Positions 39,432-48,676 of a DNA stretch of 49,040 bases are shown here, in pieces; positions within the stretch are counted from its first letter, which is position 1, and each line of letters begins with the position of its first letter. The DNA lies in assembly GCA_001970955.1 (NCBI GenBank), contig MPUH01000508.1:1-49040 (forward strand), given 5' to 3'. The notes under the pieces were generated by a model. It was given only the letters and a program-made list of their open reading frames with translations. It searched no databases and was not told the origin of the DNA. Source of the DNA: Stentor coeruleus (taxonomy: Eukaryota; Ciliophora; Heterotrichea; Heterotrichida; Stentoridae). A program made the translations under genes and the position numbers.

Positions 39432-40691
39432 ATGATTGAAAAATTATCATGGCGTGAAGAAAAGCTACTTCCTAGGAAAATAGTATTCAGCCCATTAATG
39501 GTTTCTAACTCTGAGAAGCCCTATGAAGTTCCAGACTTTCTTCACTGGAGGAATCGTGGAGGTTTGAGTTTAGGGTTTAAAAATGTAGGCAATACATGTT
39601 TTCTTAATTCAACTTTGCAATGCCTTATTCATACGCCACCCATACATAACCTTTCGCATAGCTGTTCTAAAGGATTTTGTGTTGTTTGTGCACTTAGAAG
39701 ACTTTATAACAACAGATCATCTGTACCTGAAGAGTTTTTGATGAGTATTCCAAGATTATCAAGACAATTTCAGATTGGCAGACAGGCTGATGCTCATGAA
39801 TTGTTGAGGTTTTTAGTTGACCGTATCGAACCAAAAGATTTTAAGGAAAAAATTTTTGGTGGGCAGTTGCAGAGTACAGTGAAATGTAAGGAATGTCGAT
39901 ATGAAAGTGTGACAAATGAACCATTTTTTGATTTAAGCCTTGAAGTTAGTGGTAATGATATAGAAAAATGTATTGTAGACTTTTGTAGAGAAGAAATTCT
40001 TAGTGGAGAAAACAGATACAATTGTCCACAGTGCAAGAGAAAAACCGTGGCTACAAAGCAGTTTCTAATAAAAACTGCTCCTAATATATTGACTATGCAG
40101 TTAAAAAGGTTTACAAACCAAGGGAAAAAAGACTCTAGGACAGTAAGATTTGGTGAGACCATAACCTTAGACTCATCTTTATTATATTCTCAGCCAATTG
40201 TTTATAGATTATATGCTGTTATTGTCCATGTTGGCTTTGGCTGTCGAAGTGGTCATTATTATTCTTTTATAAAAGCCCCTAATGAAATATGGTTTGAAGC
40301 TAATGACTCATGTATTTCTCAAGCTTCACTTTCTAGAGTATTAAGTAACAATGGAGCTTATACACTCATGTATAAACGTGACTCTCCAAGACCAAAAACC
40401 TTTGAGAATTCGGTTGCTGATAATAGAAATACTAGTGAAATCACAACAGTTTTACCAAGAAAAAGTATGGCGCATCCAGAACACACAGCGATGCCTGTTA
40501 AAAAACAAAAATTCAACACTTATAAACCCCAAAACTTTAAAAATTATTGGAGCCAAGGGTCACTTCATCTTGGATATGTTAAAGATGAGTATGATAGAAG
40601 ATTGGATTTCGGTAAAAATAAAAAAAAAAAGAATAATAAAAGACACCTTTCAGCTAATGTATGGGATAGAGTTAAGCTAAGATATTTTTAG
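39432..40691 (+). CDS. Ubiquitin-specific protease (USP, USP36/42-like)
   Basis: Single-exon gene of 419 aa. The Cys box GFKNVGNTCFLNSTLQCL (48-65) places the catalytic Cys at 56. The zinc ribbon has CKEC (152-155) and CPQC (198-201). The His box SGHYYSFIKAPNEIWFEAND supplies His275 and Asn291/Asp292. QLKRF (223-227) and the ending GAYTLMYKR complete the family pattern. It cleaves ubiquitin from protein substrates; the layout is nearest to the USP36/USP42/USP17 group, which in animals includes nucleolar enzymes. The C-terminal 90 residues are basic (KKKKNNKRH), consistent with nuclear or nucleolar location, which is an inference. Confidence 0.93.
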   Translation: MIEKLSWREEKLLPRKIVFSPLMVSNSEKPYEVPDFLHWRNRGGLSLGFKNVGNTCFLNSTLQCLIHTPPIHNLSHSCSKGFCVVCALRRLYNNRSSVPEEFLMSIPRLSRQFQIGRQADAHELLRFLVDRIEPKDFKEKIFGGQLQSTVKCKECRYESVTNEPFFDLSLEVSGNDIEKCIVDFCREEILSGENRYNCPQCKRKTVATKQFLIKTAPNILTMQLKRFTNQGKKDSRTVRFGETITLDSSLLYSQPIVYRLYAVIVHVGFGCRSGHYYSFIKAPNEIWFEANDSCISQASLSRVLSNNGAYTLMYKRDSPRPKTFENSVADNRNTSEITTVLPRKSMAHPEHTAMPVKKQKFNTYKPQNFKNYWSQGSLHLGYVKDEYDRRLDFGKNKKKKNNKRHLSANVWDRVKLRYF

Positions 40692-42083
40692 GAATGATTT
40701 TTTGGTTGGAGGTTTTATATTAAAAATAGAAGATGGATCATGATGGGAAGATATATTTAATGAAGTATGTTATGATTGAGTATTTTTGATGATGGGGTAA
40801 TTGTGTTGAGGGTAAAATTTATGAGAAAGTTTATGTAGTGGAACTTAGGATATTTGATATGAAAGTGTTATAAGAATAAATTATTGGTTTTTTGTAATAC
40901 TTAATGATTTGTAATTAAATTTGAGGGATGCTTATTAGATTATATATAAAAAGGAAGTCTAGGTGATATAATTATAAGAAAAAAGATTTTGGATAGGATT
41001 TCATATAATATTTTTGAGTTCCCTCAGACCATCTCATTAAATTTTAATTCAAAATAAAAAATAACAACAACAACTTTATCAGCTAAACCAAATTTATATG
41101 CAAAAATGCATAAAAGCACAAACCAAACTTTGGGTTTTCTAATTAACTAACTGATGTTATAATTCAATTTAATAATTTAATCTCATTTAAATAATATTTT
41201 AACGGAACTTGATTTATGCTTAAAATTTCTTATCAGCTCAAGCAAAAAAGTATCATTGAAATCCTTATTAAAAGTTTCGCATATATAAATGAATCTAGAT
41301 ATCATTACTTTAAATCTTATAAAACTGTTATGATAATATTGCAATTAGTTCAGAAAAGAATCAATGTTTGCAATGAAGAATAATTTTCAGACTGAATTTT
41401 ACAAGTAAAAAAAAGTTGTGTAAAGTCCTATTACAAGATTTATAGAAATGATAAAAATTACATCAAGATATGTTTACAAAATTTAATGAAAATTATATCA
41501 AGATTTGCTTACAAAATTTATATAAAGTCTCAATATGATATTGATAAAATTTCTATAATATAAATGTTCTATGTATTTAGATTAAGAATCAGTTAGTAAT
41601 GATGATTTATTTTAAGATTTTTCTAATATTATATTTTTCTGGAGAATTATCATTGCAATTTATTCAGATGATTTTGCTAGATATATAAAATAATAATGAA
41701 ATAAGTAGTAGTGAAACTAACAAGGAAGATGTGAATATTAGATATTATAATTATCATCTATTCATATAATCCAAGTAATTTAATTTTGATTGTATCATTT
41801 TTAGTCCAAAAAGATCAGTATTATAAAATAACTTTACTTATTAGTATAGAAATGCATAAAAATATCAATAATTTCAAGGTAGATTCGAAAGTTTATCACA
41901 GCGACATACTCCAAAAACTTCAAGCCTAAAATTTAATATAATAATTTAAACCTAACTTTAAATAAAATAATTATATGCAATTTCTTATTGATAAATTAAA
42001 CACCCAAAGTTAAAAAAACCAACTTCAACTTAAAACACAAAACTAAATAGCATCATCTAAACCATTTCAAATAATAAATTTTA
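40692..42083. other. Long AT-rich spacer between converging genes
   Basis: No confident gene in 1.4 kb. The downstream flank of the USP gene (to about 41000) is C-poor. A 55-codon ATG frame at 41216-41383 (MLKISYQLKQKSIIEILIK...) and a 58-codon frame ending near 41580 are open, but such lengths are expected by chance here. An imperfect 35-base tandem repeat lies at 41454-41520. The last 150 bases are the G-poor downstream flank of the minus-strand gene. Confidence 0.4.
41454..41520. repeat. Imperfect tandem repeat, two 32-base copies, 35-base period
   Basis: Bases 41454-41485 and 41489-41520 match at 29 of 32 positions (both read AAAATTA.ATCAAGAT.TG.TTACAAAATTTA). It is in non-coding or weakly coding AT-rich DNA. 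Confidence 0.75.
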
Positions 42084-43546
42084 TTAAAATAATTTCGAAT
42101 ATGATGCATCTTGGCACATAGGCCCAAGTTTATTATCATAAGGTATAGGTGATGGTGTCTGTACCATCATCATTCCAGAACTTCTTCCACTATAAAACTC
42201 TCTTGATGTTGTGTTTTTCCTACTACTTTTATTATCATTATCCCATTTTTTCTTTATATTTTTTATAGCATCTTCCCATCTCTGTCTAAAACTCATCGAA
42301 CTTTCATTTGATCCTAACAAATCCAAAGGGGGAACCTGCTGACTTTTTATATTTTTGTTTACTTCAGTTGAGTTTTCTATAGAGCAAAACTCAGCCATTA
42401 TTGATCCTGAAAGAAAATTATCAGCGATTTCAAGAATGTTGCTTTGTTGTAAATCTTCTTCTCTTAATGATGGATCTGATATTGTGTATGGGTCTTCTGA
42501 AGATAAAATAGTATCTTTAAATTGACATGAGTTTTTAGGAAGATTAAGACTTTGAGATTTACTTTTTGGTTCAGAATTTGTGTTTGTTATTTGATAAGGA
42601 AAGTTTTCTATTGGGTCTTTAGTGGTTTCTATTGGATATCGAGGGGTGTCATGATCTTGGTCTAATATAATTTCATTAGAAGGATGAACTTTATAATTAG
42701 ATTTCTTTGTAAATGTACCTTCAAGTGAATTTAATCTTGGTTCAGGGTTTATACTGAAAGAATTAGATTTAGCATCTGTGTTTTCATATAATTCTTGCGT
42801 ATTTTTATGTGTATCTTTTTCAGAAAGGTCTGTCAGACTTAAAGAGTTTTTATCTATACTATCTTCTCTCATACTTTCACATAATAATTTGTAGTTTTTT
42901 ATATCCTTCTGCACATCATATTTAATTTTTGAATCAACTTTCTGTAGATACTTAGGAATAATCCGGGGTTTTGCAGAAGAATTAGTTATTTTCAAGCTGC
43001 TTATTGATTTATTTCTTATCGGTGAACTAATTTTTTTANTTTCTGCACATCATATTTAATTTTTGAATCAACTTTCTGTAGATACTTAGGAATAATCCGG
43101 GGTTTTGTAGAAGAATTAGTTATTTTCAAGCTGCTTATTGATTTATTTCTTATCGGTGAACTAATTTTTTTAAGTCTTTTATTTCTAATTGGCGATATCG
43201 ATTTCTTATATGGACTTACTTTCTGAAATCTTGGAGTTTCTTCATTTTTCCTCTCTATTTTCTTTTGAGGACTTATATCTAAATGGTTTTTCTTAGTTGT
43301 AGATTTAAATGATATTCCAGGGTCATCTAAAGATTTGTTTAACCTTTCAAGCTCTTTTCGCATAAAATTTAGTTGTTGTCTTAAGTGCGGTAATGGAGAT
43401 GGAGATTTTTCAATGATTTTCTGTGTTGGGGCTGGTGTATATGGAATTCCATTTAAAATTGTTGTGATTATAACAGATTTCCAGATTTCGATTGGGAACT
43501 GAACTAAAAATTTTGATATTATGGGATGAGCGATAATAAAATCCAT
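42084..43546 (-). CDS. Hypothetical basic Ser-rich protein, about 442 aa, split by an assembly gap
   Basis: Not recognised. The sequence shows two minus-strand frames (43546-43016 and 42995-42084) separated by an N at 43039, but the end of the first and beginning of the second encode the same about 28 residues (KPRIIPKYLQKVDSKIKYDV), because 132 bases are duplicated around the N. The second frame has no ATG at its start (it opens on TTG), so both belong to one gene of about 442 aa. The N-terminus has a short ordered region (MDFIIAHPIISKFLVQF). SPIRNK occurs twice. The rest is Ser/Asn/Lys-rich and disordered, with a C-terminal helix (FRQRWEDAIKNIKKKW). Function is unknown. Confidence 0.75.
42907..43172. 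repeat. 132-base direct duplication flanking a single N, inside a gene
   Basis: Bases 42907-43038 recur at 43041-43172 with one mismatch (GCA versus GTA context, changing Ala to Thr on the coding strand). An N at 43039 and one further base separate the copies. The mismatch may be why the overlapping contigs were not merged. Confidence 0.9.
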
Positions 43547-44406
43547 TTTTTGAATACCTTATAAGAATGATTTGAGATAATTGGATGATGATTAGATAAA
43601 TTATGGAATGTTTTATGAAAGTTAAGAAATTTATGGTTTTGAGTGGAGATAAGCTTGAGTTAAGGGAACTTAAAGAAAATAATGATTGTTTTAATTTTTA
43701 TATGGATAAGATTTTTAGATGGTTTAAAATTTAGATTTTTTAGATAATAACAGCAAAAAGTGATAAGTCAAATTTATGGTTAAGTGTATCAAATTAAAAG
43801 CCAATATATATGTTTGGGTTCCATAAGTGATCATCAATATAATCATGCATTATATTTTGGGAAAAGTAAATATGGCTGGTGATTCTTTTATGCACCCATA
43901 GCATAACTTTTAGCAAAATTTTTAAGTGTCTATTATCTATATAATATAAAAATTATCATAAACAATATTTATCATATCTACATTAATCATATTCCAAGTA
44001 TTCAATATTAATAGCGTATTCAAAAATTTTTTTTACCCCATAATAAATGCCTTAAGTTTCCCAAAGTAAACATAATTTCCATAAAAAGTAATGCTATCAA
44101 CAAAATTCCACATTTCTCACACAATTAAAATCTTCATTCCTAAAAATGCATATCTTATTCTATTTACTTCTATATCAATCCTAACAAACATTCTTCATTA
44201 CAAAATTCCATTTCCCTTTATTCAATTTAATTTCCCTAATCCATACCCAATAAAAACATACCCTAATTTTCTATCTTCAACAAATTCTCTTAAGCCATAT
44301 CTTAAAATCCTTCAATATCAAAACCTACACTCAAAAACTCTTAAAAAACCTAAAACCTTTTATCATACATGTAGAAGTAAATATTAAAGTAAGTACATTA
44401 ATGTAT
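43547..44406. other. Spacer
   Basis: No confident gene. A 43-codon plus-strand frame at 43603-43734 lies in C-poor upstream flank of the minus-strand gene. A 98-codon frame at 44091-44387 lies in the G-poor downstream flank of the next minus-strand gene and is Ile/Phe/Pro/Thr-rich, as such DNA dictates. Neither is called. Confidence 0.4.
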
Positions 44407-44712
44407 TCATTTACTAAATGTAAGTGTTTGTACAATCTTATGAAAGTCTTCCTCTTCATCTTGGATAAAAGAAAAGTTTTTGCATCCAATCGGCGAAATG
44501 TTACTAGTAATTCTTTCATCTAAGAAACCAAGTTCAGACTTTCTCTTTACTACAATATCATTGGTTAAAGTCTTTCTTATCCTAACTCCAAGTTTTTGTT
44601 TAGAAGCCTGATTATTGTTTTTTTGAGTTAGGCTGTTTTGAGTTTGCAATTTCCTAAGGCTCGGTAGTTGGATTAGAGCTTTAGTATATGCATTCATATT
44701 TATAATAGCCAT
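44407..44712 (-). CDS. Small hypothetical protein, 101 aa, paralogue of the 47551 gene
   Basis: Not recognised as a known family. Single-exon frame, basic, with a conserved C-terminal half: LGVRIRK, then NISPIGCKNFSFIQDEEEDFHKI. The same pattern occurs in the product of the gene at 47551 (VGIKIKK, then KISPIHNKKSSFVDAEDKEEL), in the same order and spacing, so the two are paralogues in opposite orientation. The acidic stretch (DEEED) follows an aromatic-serine patch. No membrane segment. The paralogy is the best evidence that both are real genes. Confidence 0.65.
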   Translation of the reverse strand: MAIINMNAYTKALIQLPSLRKLQTQNSLTQKNNNQASKQKLGVRIRKTLTNDIVVKRKSELGFLDERITSNISPIGCKNFSFIQDEEEDFHKIVQTLTFSK

Positions 44713-46129
44713 AAAATTATAGCATAGAATAGGATTAATTTTTTTGGTATAAGTAAGTCATATAAGTTTTTACTATAAAAATTACATAAAAATCAGATTT
44801 TTCCTGATGAAATTGTTGTTTTTTTTATATAGTAAATATATAGACTACTTTTTAAGGGAATAAAATAAGGGATAAGGTTATAGTCATTGACAAATATGAT
44901 GTAAATGATGATAAGGATGATTTACAAGATTTAAAGATATGTAATCATTAATATAAATGTTATGGATTTGTATATGGAAAGATTCTTTTTTGGAACTTAT
45001 GATGATATTTTATGTGAAGGTTGAGGATAGGGTGTAAAGAGATTTGTTGGTTTTATAAAGGTATGGGTCAACAAATATAGCGAATTTTGATTATATTTAT
45101 TATGTCTAATATGGTTCCTAAGAATATTTTATAAGATCAAATAAATTTTTTTTTAGACATAAATACACAATAGTTACAAATGATGATTTGTACTTATACT
45201 AATGTTATCATCAAGAATTTCATTTGAATAAAACTGCCAAATTGTTGACTCTATGCAAAAATTTACGTTTTTTTATATTATTTTGAATTAATCTTACTAT
45301 AAAATATATTTTGTTGAATCTATGAAGTACTTAAATGTTGATTTGATACAACTATCAGTTTTTATATGCTATAAGGTATCGGATTTGTATATTTAGAGAT
45401 TTAACCCCTGCTAAAAGCTTATCATATTGGCATCTTTATTTATCTCCAGTGTATTTATAAATAGTTAAAGTAGTAACTTGTTTTTTAACTAAAGTAAATT
45501 CACTTTTAACTTTCCAGTCAATGTTTGATAGGATATTTCCTTTATTAGAAAATTTTGAGCTTTAAAGCTTGAGAGATTAAAAAAATATATTAGATATTAC
45601 GATGCGAATTCTGATAAGGACATATCAGTGAAACTATTAAGACTCATTTTCTAAGGTAAGATTTTTTTACTGTGTCTGTGAACATATACTATTTATAAAT
45701 TTTATATGCTGAGTTATCAATATATGCTTGGTTATCTATACTAACTTGATTTAATTTAAAGTAAGCATTTTTCATATGATTTTTGATATGTAATGCATAT
45801 ACTTAATAAAATCCAATTCGCTTAAAACTCAACAGAAACATACTATTCTCGTAAATTTACTACAGTAACTAATTATTCTTTAACTGATTTACACGATATT
45901 GTATCATTATTATATTATAATTCCAATAGCAAGGTATAGAGAAACAAAATTAATTATTTTTAAACTAGAGCAATACAAAAAGTCAGATTTTTAGATAGAG
46001 AGAAATTAAAATAATTATGATATTATTAATAAAACTATGCTGCTTTTATAGACATCATTATATTATAAAAGCAAAATTTAACTAAATCATGACAATCTTA
46101 TACTGGGATTTTATAATATTAAAATGTAC
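44713..46129. other. Long AT-rich spacer with coding-like fragments
   Basis: No confident gene in 1.4 kb. Near 44855-44950 a plus-strand stretch reads VIVIDKYDVNDDKDDLQDL before a stop. At about 45345-45656 further plus-strand fragments are listed separately. The remainder is AT-rich with no recognisable structure. Confidence 0.35.
45345..45656 (+). other. Possible decayed gene fragments
   Basis: One plus-strand frame contains, with a single TAA between, RDLTPAKSLSYWHLYLSPVYL and VNSLLTFQSMFDRIFPLLEN. A shifted frame continues with LKKYIRYYDANSDKDISVK and LLRLIF to a TAA at 45653-45655. The peptide composition looks protein-like. No tiny intron mends the breaks, and chance open frames are common in this DNA, so this is only a weak candidate for a gene remnant. 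Confidence 0.25.
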
Positions 46130-46825
46130 CTAAATATCTTCACGCTCAAAAGCCAACTTTTGCAATTTTTTAAAAAGATCGCCTCGATCTATTTTCATAT
46201 TATCTTCAGTTTTTTGTAAAAAGCTATTCTCTGGTTGTTTTAAATTCATTCTACGTTCAGTAGTATCATATTCCTTTAACTGAAGCTCAATATCCTTTGG
46301 AATTATAAGTTGACTTGCTGAAAAAAGATTTTCTTCAGTCATTATTTCAGGCAAACTTTCAGAAGCTTCAAAAGTTGCCATAATCCTATCATGATTCCCT
46401 TTCTCATCATAAACATCAAGAAAAATTTGGTTCTGGAACGCCTTAGGAGCTTTATATTTATGTGAACCTTGTAAATCTTTAAGTTTTGGTAAAGTCATGT
46501 GTTTTTTCTTACGTTTGATTTTTTTCTTGGCCACGGGTTTATTTATTAGTTTCTTACAAGATATTGACTTAGAAGGAGAGTTTTTATTGGGTTTATGAGG
46601 TTTTGGACTCTGCTGTCTAGTAGAAATCCTTAATGCAGACTGCAACCTTGTAAGACTTGATTGATCTTCATAAGGGCTTATTTTCCCTGAGTTGCATCTT
46701 CTATGATTTAGTTTGGAAATTAATTTAATCATTGGAGCCTCGAGTAAGTTCTCTTGAGGAGATATCCAAAAAGAAGGCCCTGAAATCCTAGTTTTTTTCA
46801 TAATTATATCTAGGAAAGAAATCAT
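46130..46825 (-). CDS. Hypothetical basic protein, 231 aa
   Basis: Not recognised. Single-exon frame with a very basic centre (KPVAKKKIKRKKKH near 99-112), which could serve as a nuclear signal, and Ser/Pro patches before it (SGKISPYEDQ, RQQSPKPHKPNKNSPSK). The C-terminal third is more acidic and helical (QLKEYDTTERRMNLK, GDLFKKLQKLAFERED). A second in-frame ATG at codon 9 (MKKTRIS) may be the true start. Function unknown. Confidence 0.6.
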   Translation of the reverse strand: MISFLDIIMKKTRISGPSFWISPQENLLEAPMIKLISKLNHRRCNSGKISPYEDQSSLTRLQSALRISTRQQSPKPHKPNKNSPSKSISCKKLINKPVAKKKIKRKKKHMTLPKLKDLQGSHKYKAPKAFQNQIFLDVYDEKGNHDRIMATFEASESLPEIMTEENLFSASQLIIPKDIELQLKEYDTTERRMNLKQPENSFLQKTEDNMKIDRGDLFKKLQKLAFEREDI

Positions 46826-47550
46826 TTCTTAAACTTGCACACAATGCAACTCACAAAGAAGACATAAATAAGAGCTTCTTAAAGAAAAATTGTAAAAATA
46901 AATGGAAGATAATAGCAATATTTTAGTTTTAAATTCTAAAGCAATATAAGTATTTAAATAGATAATTGCATAGTTCTATTAGATTTTATATGAGTTTAAG
47001 GATTAGTGAATTTTTGTATTTTAATAAACTGCTTTCGATTTAAACGTTCTTAGTACTTAGGATATCATACAATTTTTTTTACTATATATGAGAAAACATA
47101 CTGATAATCTGCAATAAATAAACTTGTCTACTACACATAAAAATTAATTTCAGTTGTTAACAAAAGTCAAATAAATATACGGATTTTTTATGCATGTTAT
47201 AAAAAAACTATCATATTCCTACTGAAAATGGTTGATTGATTATAAATAAAAGCTTTCGATCAAGCGAATTTCCCAACTTTAGAAACTTAAAAAACTCAAT
47301 TATTCTTCAAAATTAAAATAAAATCAGCACTTTAGAAAAATATAATCAAAACACTTAAAAACCTTTATAATAAATATGTTATAAATATAATGGAAAATCA
47401 TTTCTTTGATCTAAGTTTATATCCTAACAACACAAAATTGCAATAATCTTTCAAGATTAGCACAATAATTATAAATACAAAACTTTGGCAATACTCTTAA
47501 ACTATAATTTTTGAAATTAAATCAATGGCAGATATAAATAAATATAAACA
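46826..47550. other. AT-rich divergent spacer
   Basis: Nothing recognisable is seen in about 720 bases apart from AT-rich DNA between the minus-strand gene on the left and the plus-strand gene on the right. Confidence 0.4.
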
Positions 47551-47829
47551 ATGTTTGCGAAGAGACAATTAAAGCCTATTATCCTACCAAAAAGATCTCA
47601 GAATTCAATTTTATTGAAAACTATGACGAGTACAAATAGTTCCAGTTCGATCAAAGTTGGCATAAAAATAAAAAAACCTATAGTATTAAGATTAAGAAAT
47701 AAGTACAGTATAAACAAACAAGAATGCCCAATGCATTTAACTCAGAAAATCTCACCAATACACAATAAAAAATCCTCCTTCGTCGATGCTGAAGATAAAG
47801 AAGAACTTAAAAACTTATTCTTAATCTAA
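47551..47829 (+). CDS. Small hypothetical protein, 92 aa, paralogue of the 44407 gene
   Basis: Not recognised as a known family. Single-exon frame from an ATG, basic N-terminal part, then VGIKIKK and KISPIHNKKSSFVDAEDKEEL. These blocks match in order and spacing those of the protein encoded at 44407-44712 on the other strand. The N-terminal ILPKRSQNSILL also aligns with QLPSLRKLQTQNSL there. The ISPI-N-K element also resembles SPIRNK in the protein at 42084-43546. A lineage-specific small protein family is inferred. Confidence 0.65.
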   Translation: MFAKRQLKPIILPKRSQNSILLKTMTSTNSSSSIKVGIKIKKPIVLRLRNKYSINKQECPMHLTQKISPIHNKKSSFVDAEDKEELKNLFLI

Positions 47830-48004
47830 AATAACTAAAAAATTATAAACTAGCAGAGAAAATTGTGTCTTTTTATCTTTACTTTAAGCTTTAGCTGGAT
47901 AATCAAAAAATTTTGAAAGAAAAGATATTAATTTATTCCTTTTAAAAGAAATGCTTCACTTTAATATTATTGAATATTGGGCATTTGATTTATATTCTTT
48001 TTAT

Positions 48005-48118
48005 TTTAGCATTCTATTTATTGTATATCTAAATTAGTAAAGCTAGTGTCTGTGGAATCTTAACTTTAGCATTTAATTTATTGTATATCTAAATTAGTAA
48101 AGCTAGTGTCTGTGGAAT
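48005..48118. repeat. Tandem duplication, two 54-base copies, 60-base period
   Basis: Bases 48005-48058 match 48065-48118 at 52 of 54 positions (both contain TTAGTAAAGCTAGTGTCTGT). No N lies between, unlike the other duplications. It is non-coding and lies just downstream of the possible minus-strand gene at 48137. Confidence 0.9.
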
Positions 48119-48136
48119 GAGAACTTTTATTTAATT

Positions 48137-48338
48137 TTATCTATTATTTTTGCTCAATATATTTTTTATTGTTTCTTTTATTTTTCTTTGTCTCGTTCAG
48201 ACACTACTTCATTTTTTTTTTGTTTCCTCTCCATTGTCCTCTTCTATTTATATTGTTTCTGATTGTGATCTTTGAGCTTTTTTTGCTCTGCTTCTTAAGT
48301 TCTCCCAGCACGAGAGTCTGATAATTGACAGTGTCCAT
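48137..48338 (-). CDS. Possible small spliced gene, 61 aa, basic
   Basis: A minus-strand ATG at 48338 opens a frame with ordinary protein composition (MDTVNYQTLVLGELKKQSKK, later NRRGQWRG). It meets an in-frame TAG, but that TAG lies inside a 16-nt GT...AG segment (48207-48192, GTAGTGTCTGAACGAG on the minus strand). Removing it continues the frame (MKQRKIKETIKNILSK) to TAA at 48139-48137, giving 61 aa. The stretch is less AT-rich than its surroundings, which favours coding. It is very basic, and no family is recognised. It rests on the intron pattern seen in the confident genes. Confidence 0.4.
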
Positions 48339-48523
48339 TATCTTTTATTCCTTTTTTTTTTTGGGTAAGGAGATAAGTAAACTTAATATTCATAAACTAT
48401 AAGTTGTAGCTCATAAGACTTAAATTTCTTGATTAATTACCAACCTCAACAAGAAAATATTCTTTATTAGAACTCATACCATAAAAGCTTTCAAAAATAT
48501 TATTAATTATAAATACAATTTCT

Positions 48524-48676
48524 ATGAATGATTTTATTACTGAGGAGGAATATAAGTTTATTACTGAGGAGGAATATAAGTATATTATAAAGATTTTAGT
48601 AGAAAGATTAAAAGTAGATAGAATAATCAACTTGATATCAAGGGAGAATATAAAATTTACATATACTTTAGAATAA
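48524..48676 (+). other. Short frame with a coding tandem repeat (TEEEYKF)
   Basis: An ATG-started frame encodes about 50 residues. It begins MNDFITEEEYKFITEEEYKY because 24 bases (48533-48556) are repeated exactly at 48557-48580, in frame. It continues VERLKVDRIINLISREN to a TAA; past this stop the same frame reads SEKDYN, a weak echo of the repeat unit. It may be a short gene, a gene end or a remnant. A 65-codon frame on the opposite strand here appears to be its shadow. Confidence 0.3.
48533..48580. repeat. Perfect 24-base tandem repeat, two copies
   Basis: Two exact 24-base units in tandem, each encoding FITEEEYK in the plus-strand frame at 48524. The unit length is a multiple of three, so the frame is kept. 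Confidence 0.9.

Noticed and set aside
41216-41580. Two open plus-strand frames of 55 and 58 codons
   Set aside because: Frames of this length are expected by chance in DNA this AT-rich; no motif, paralogue or intron supports them.
43603-43734. 43-codon plus-strand frame (MECFMKVKKFMVLSGDKLEL...)
   Set aside because: It looks protein-like but is short, lies in the C-poor upstream flank of the minus-strand gene at 43546, and has no paralogue or intron support.
44091-44387. 98-codon plus-strand open frame
   Set aside because: It occupies the G-poor downstream flank of the minus-strand gene at 44407; Ile/Phe/Pro/Thr/Asn/Leu dominate, as C/A/T-only DNA dictates.
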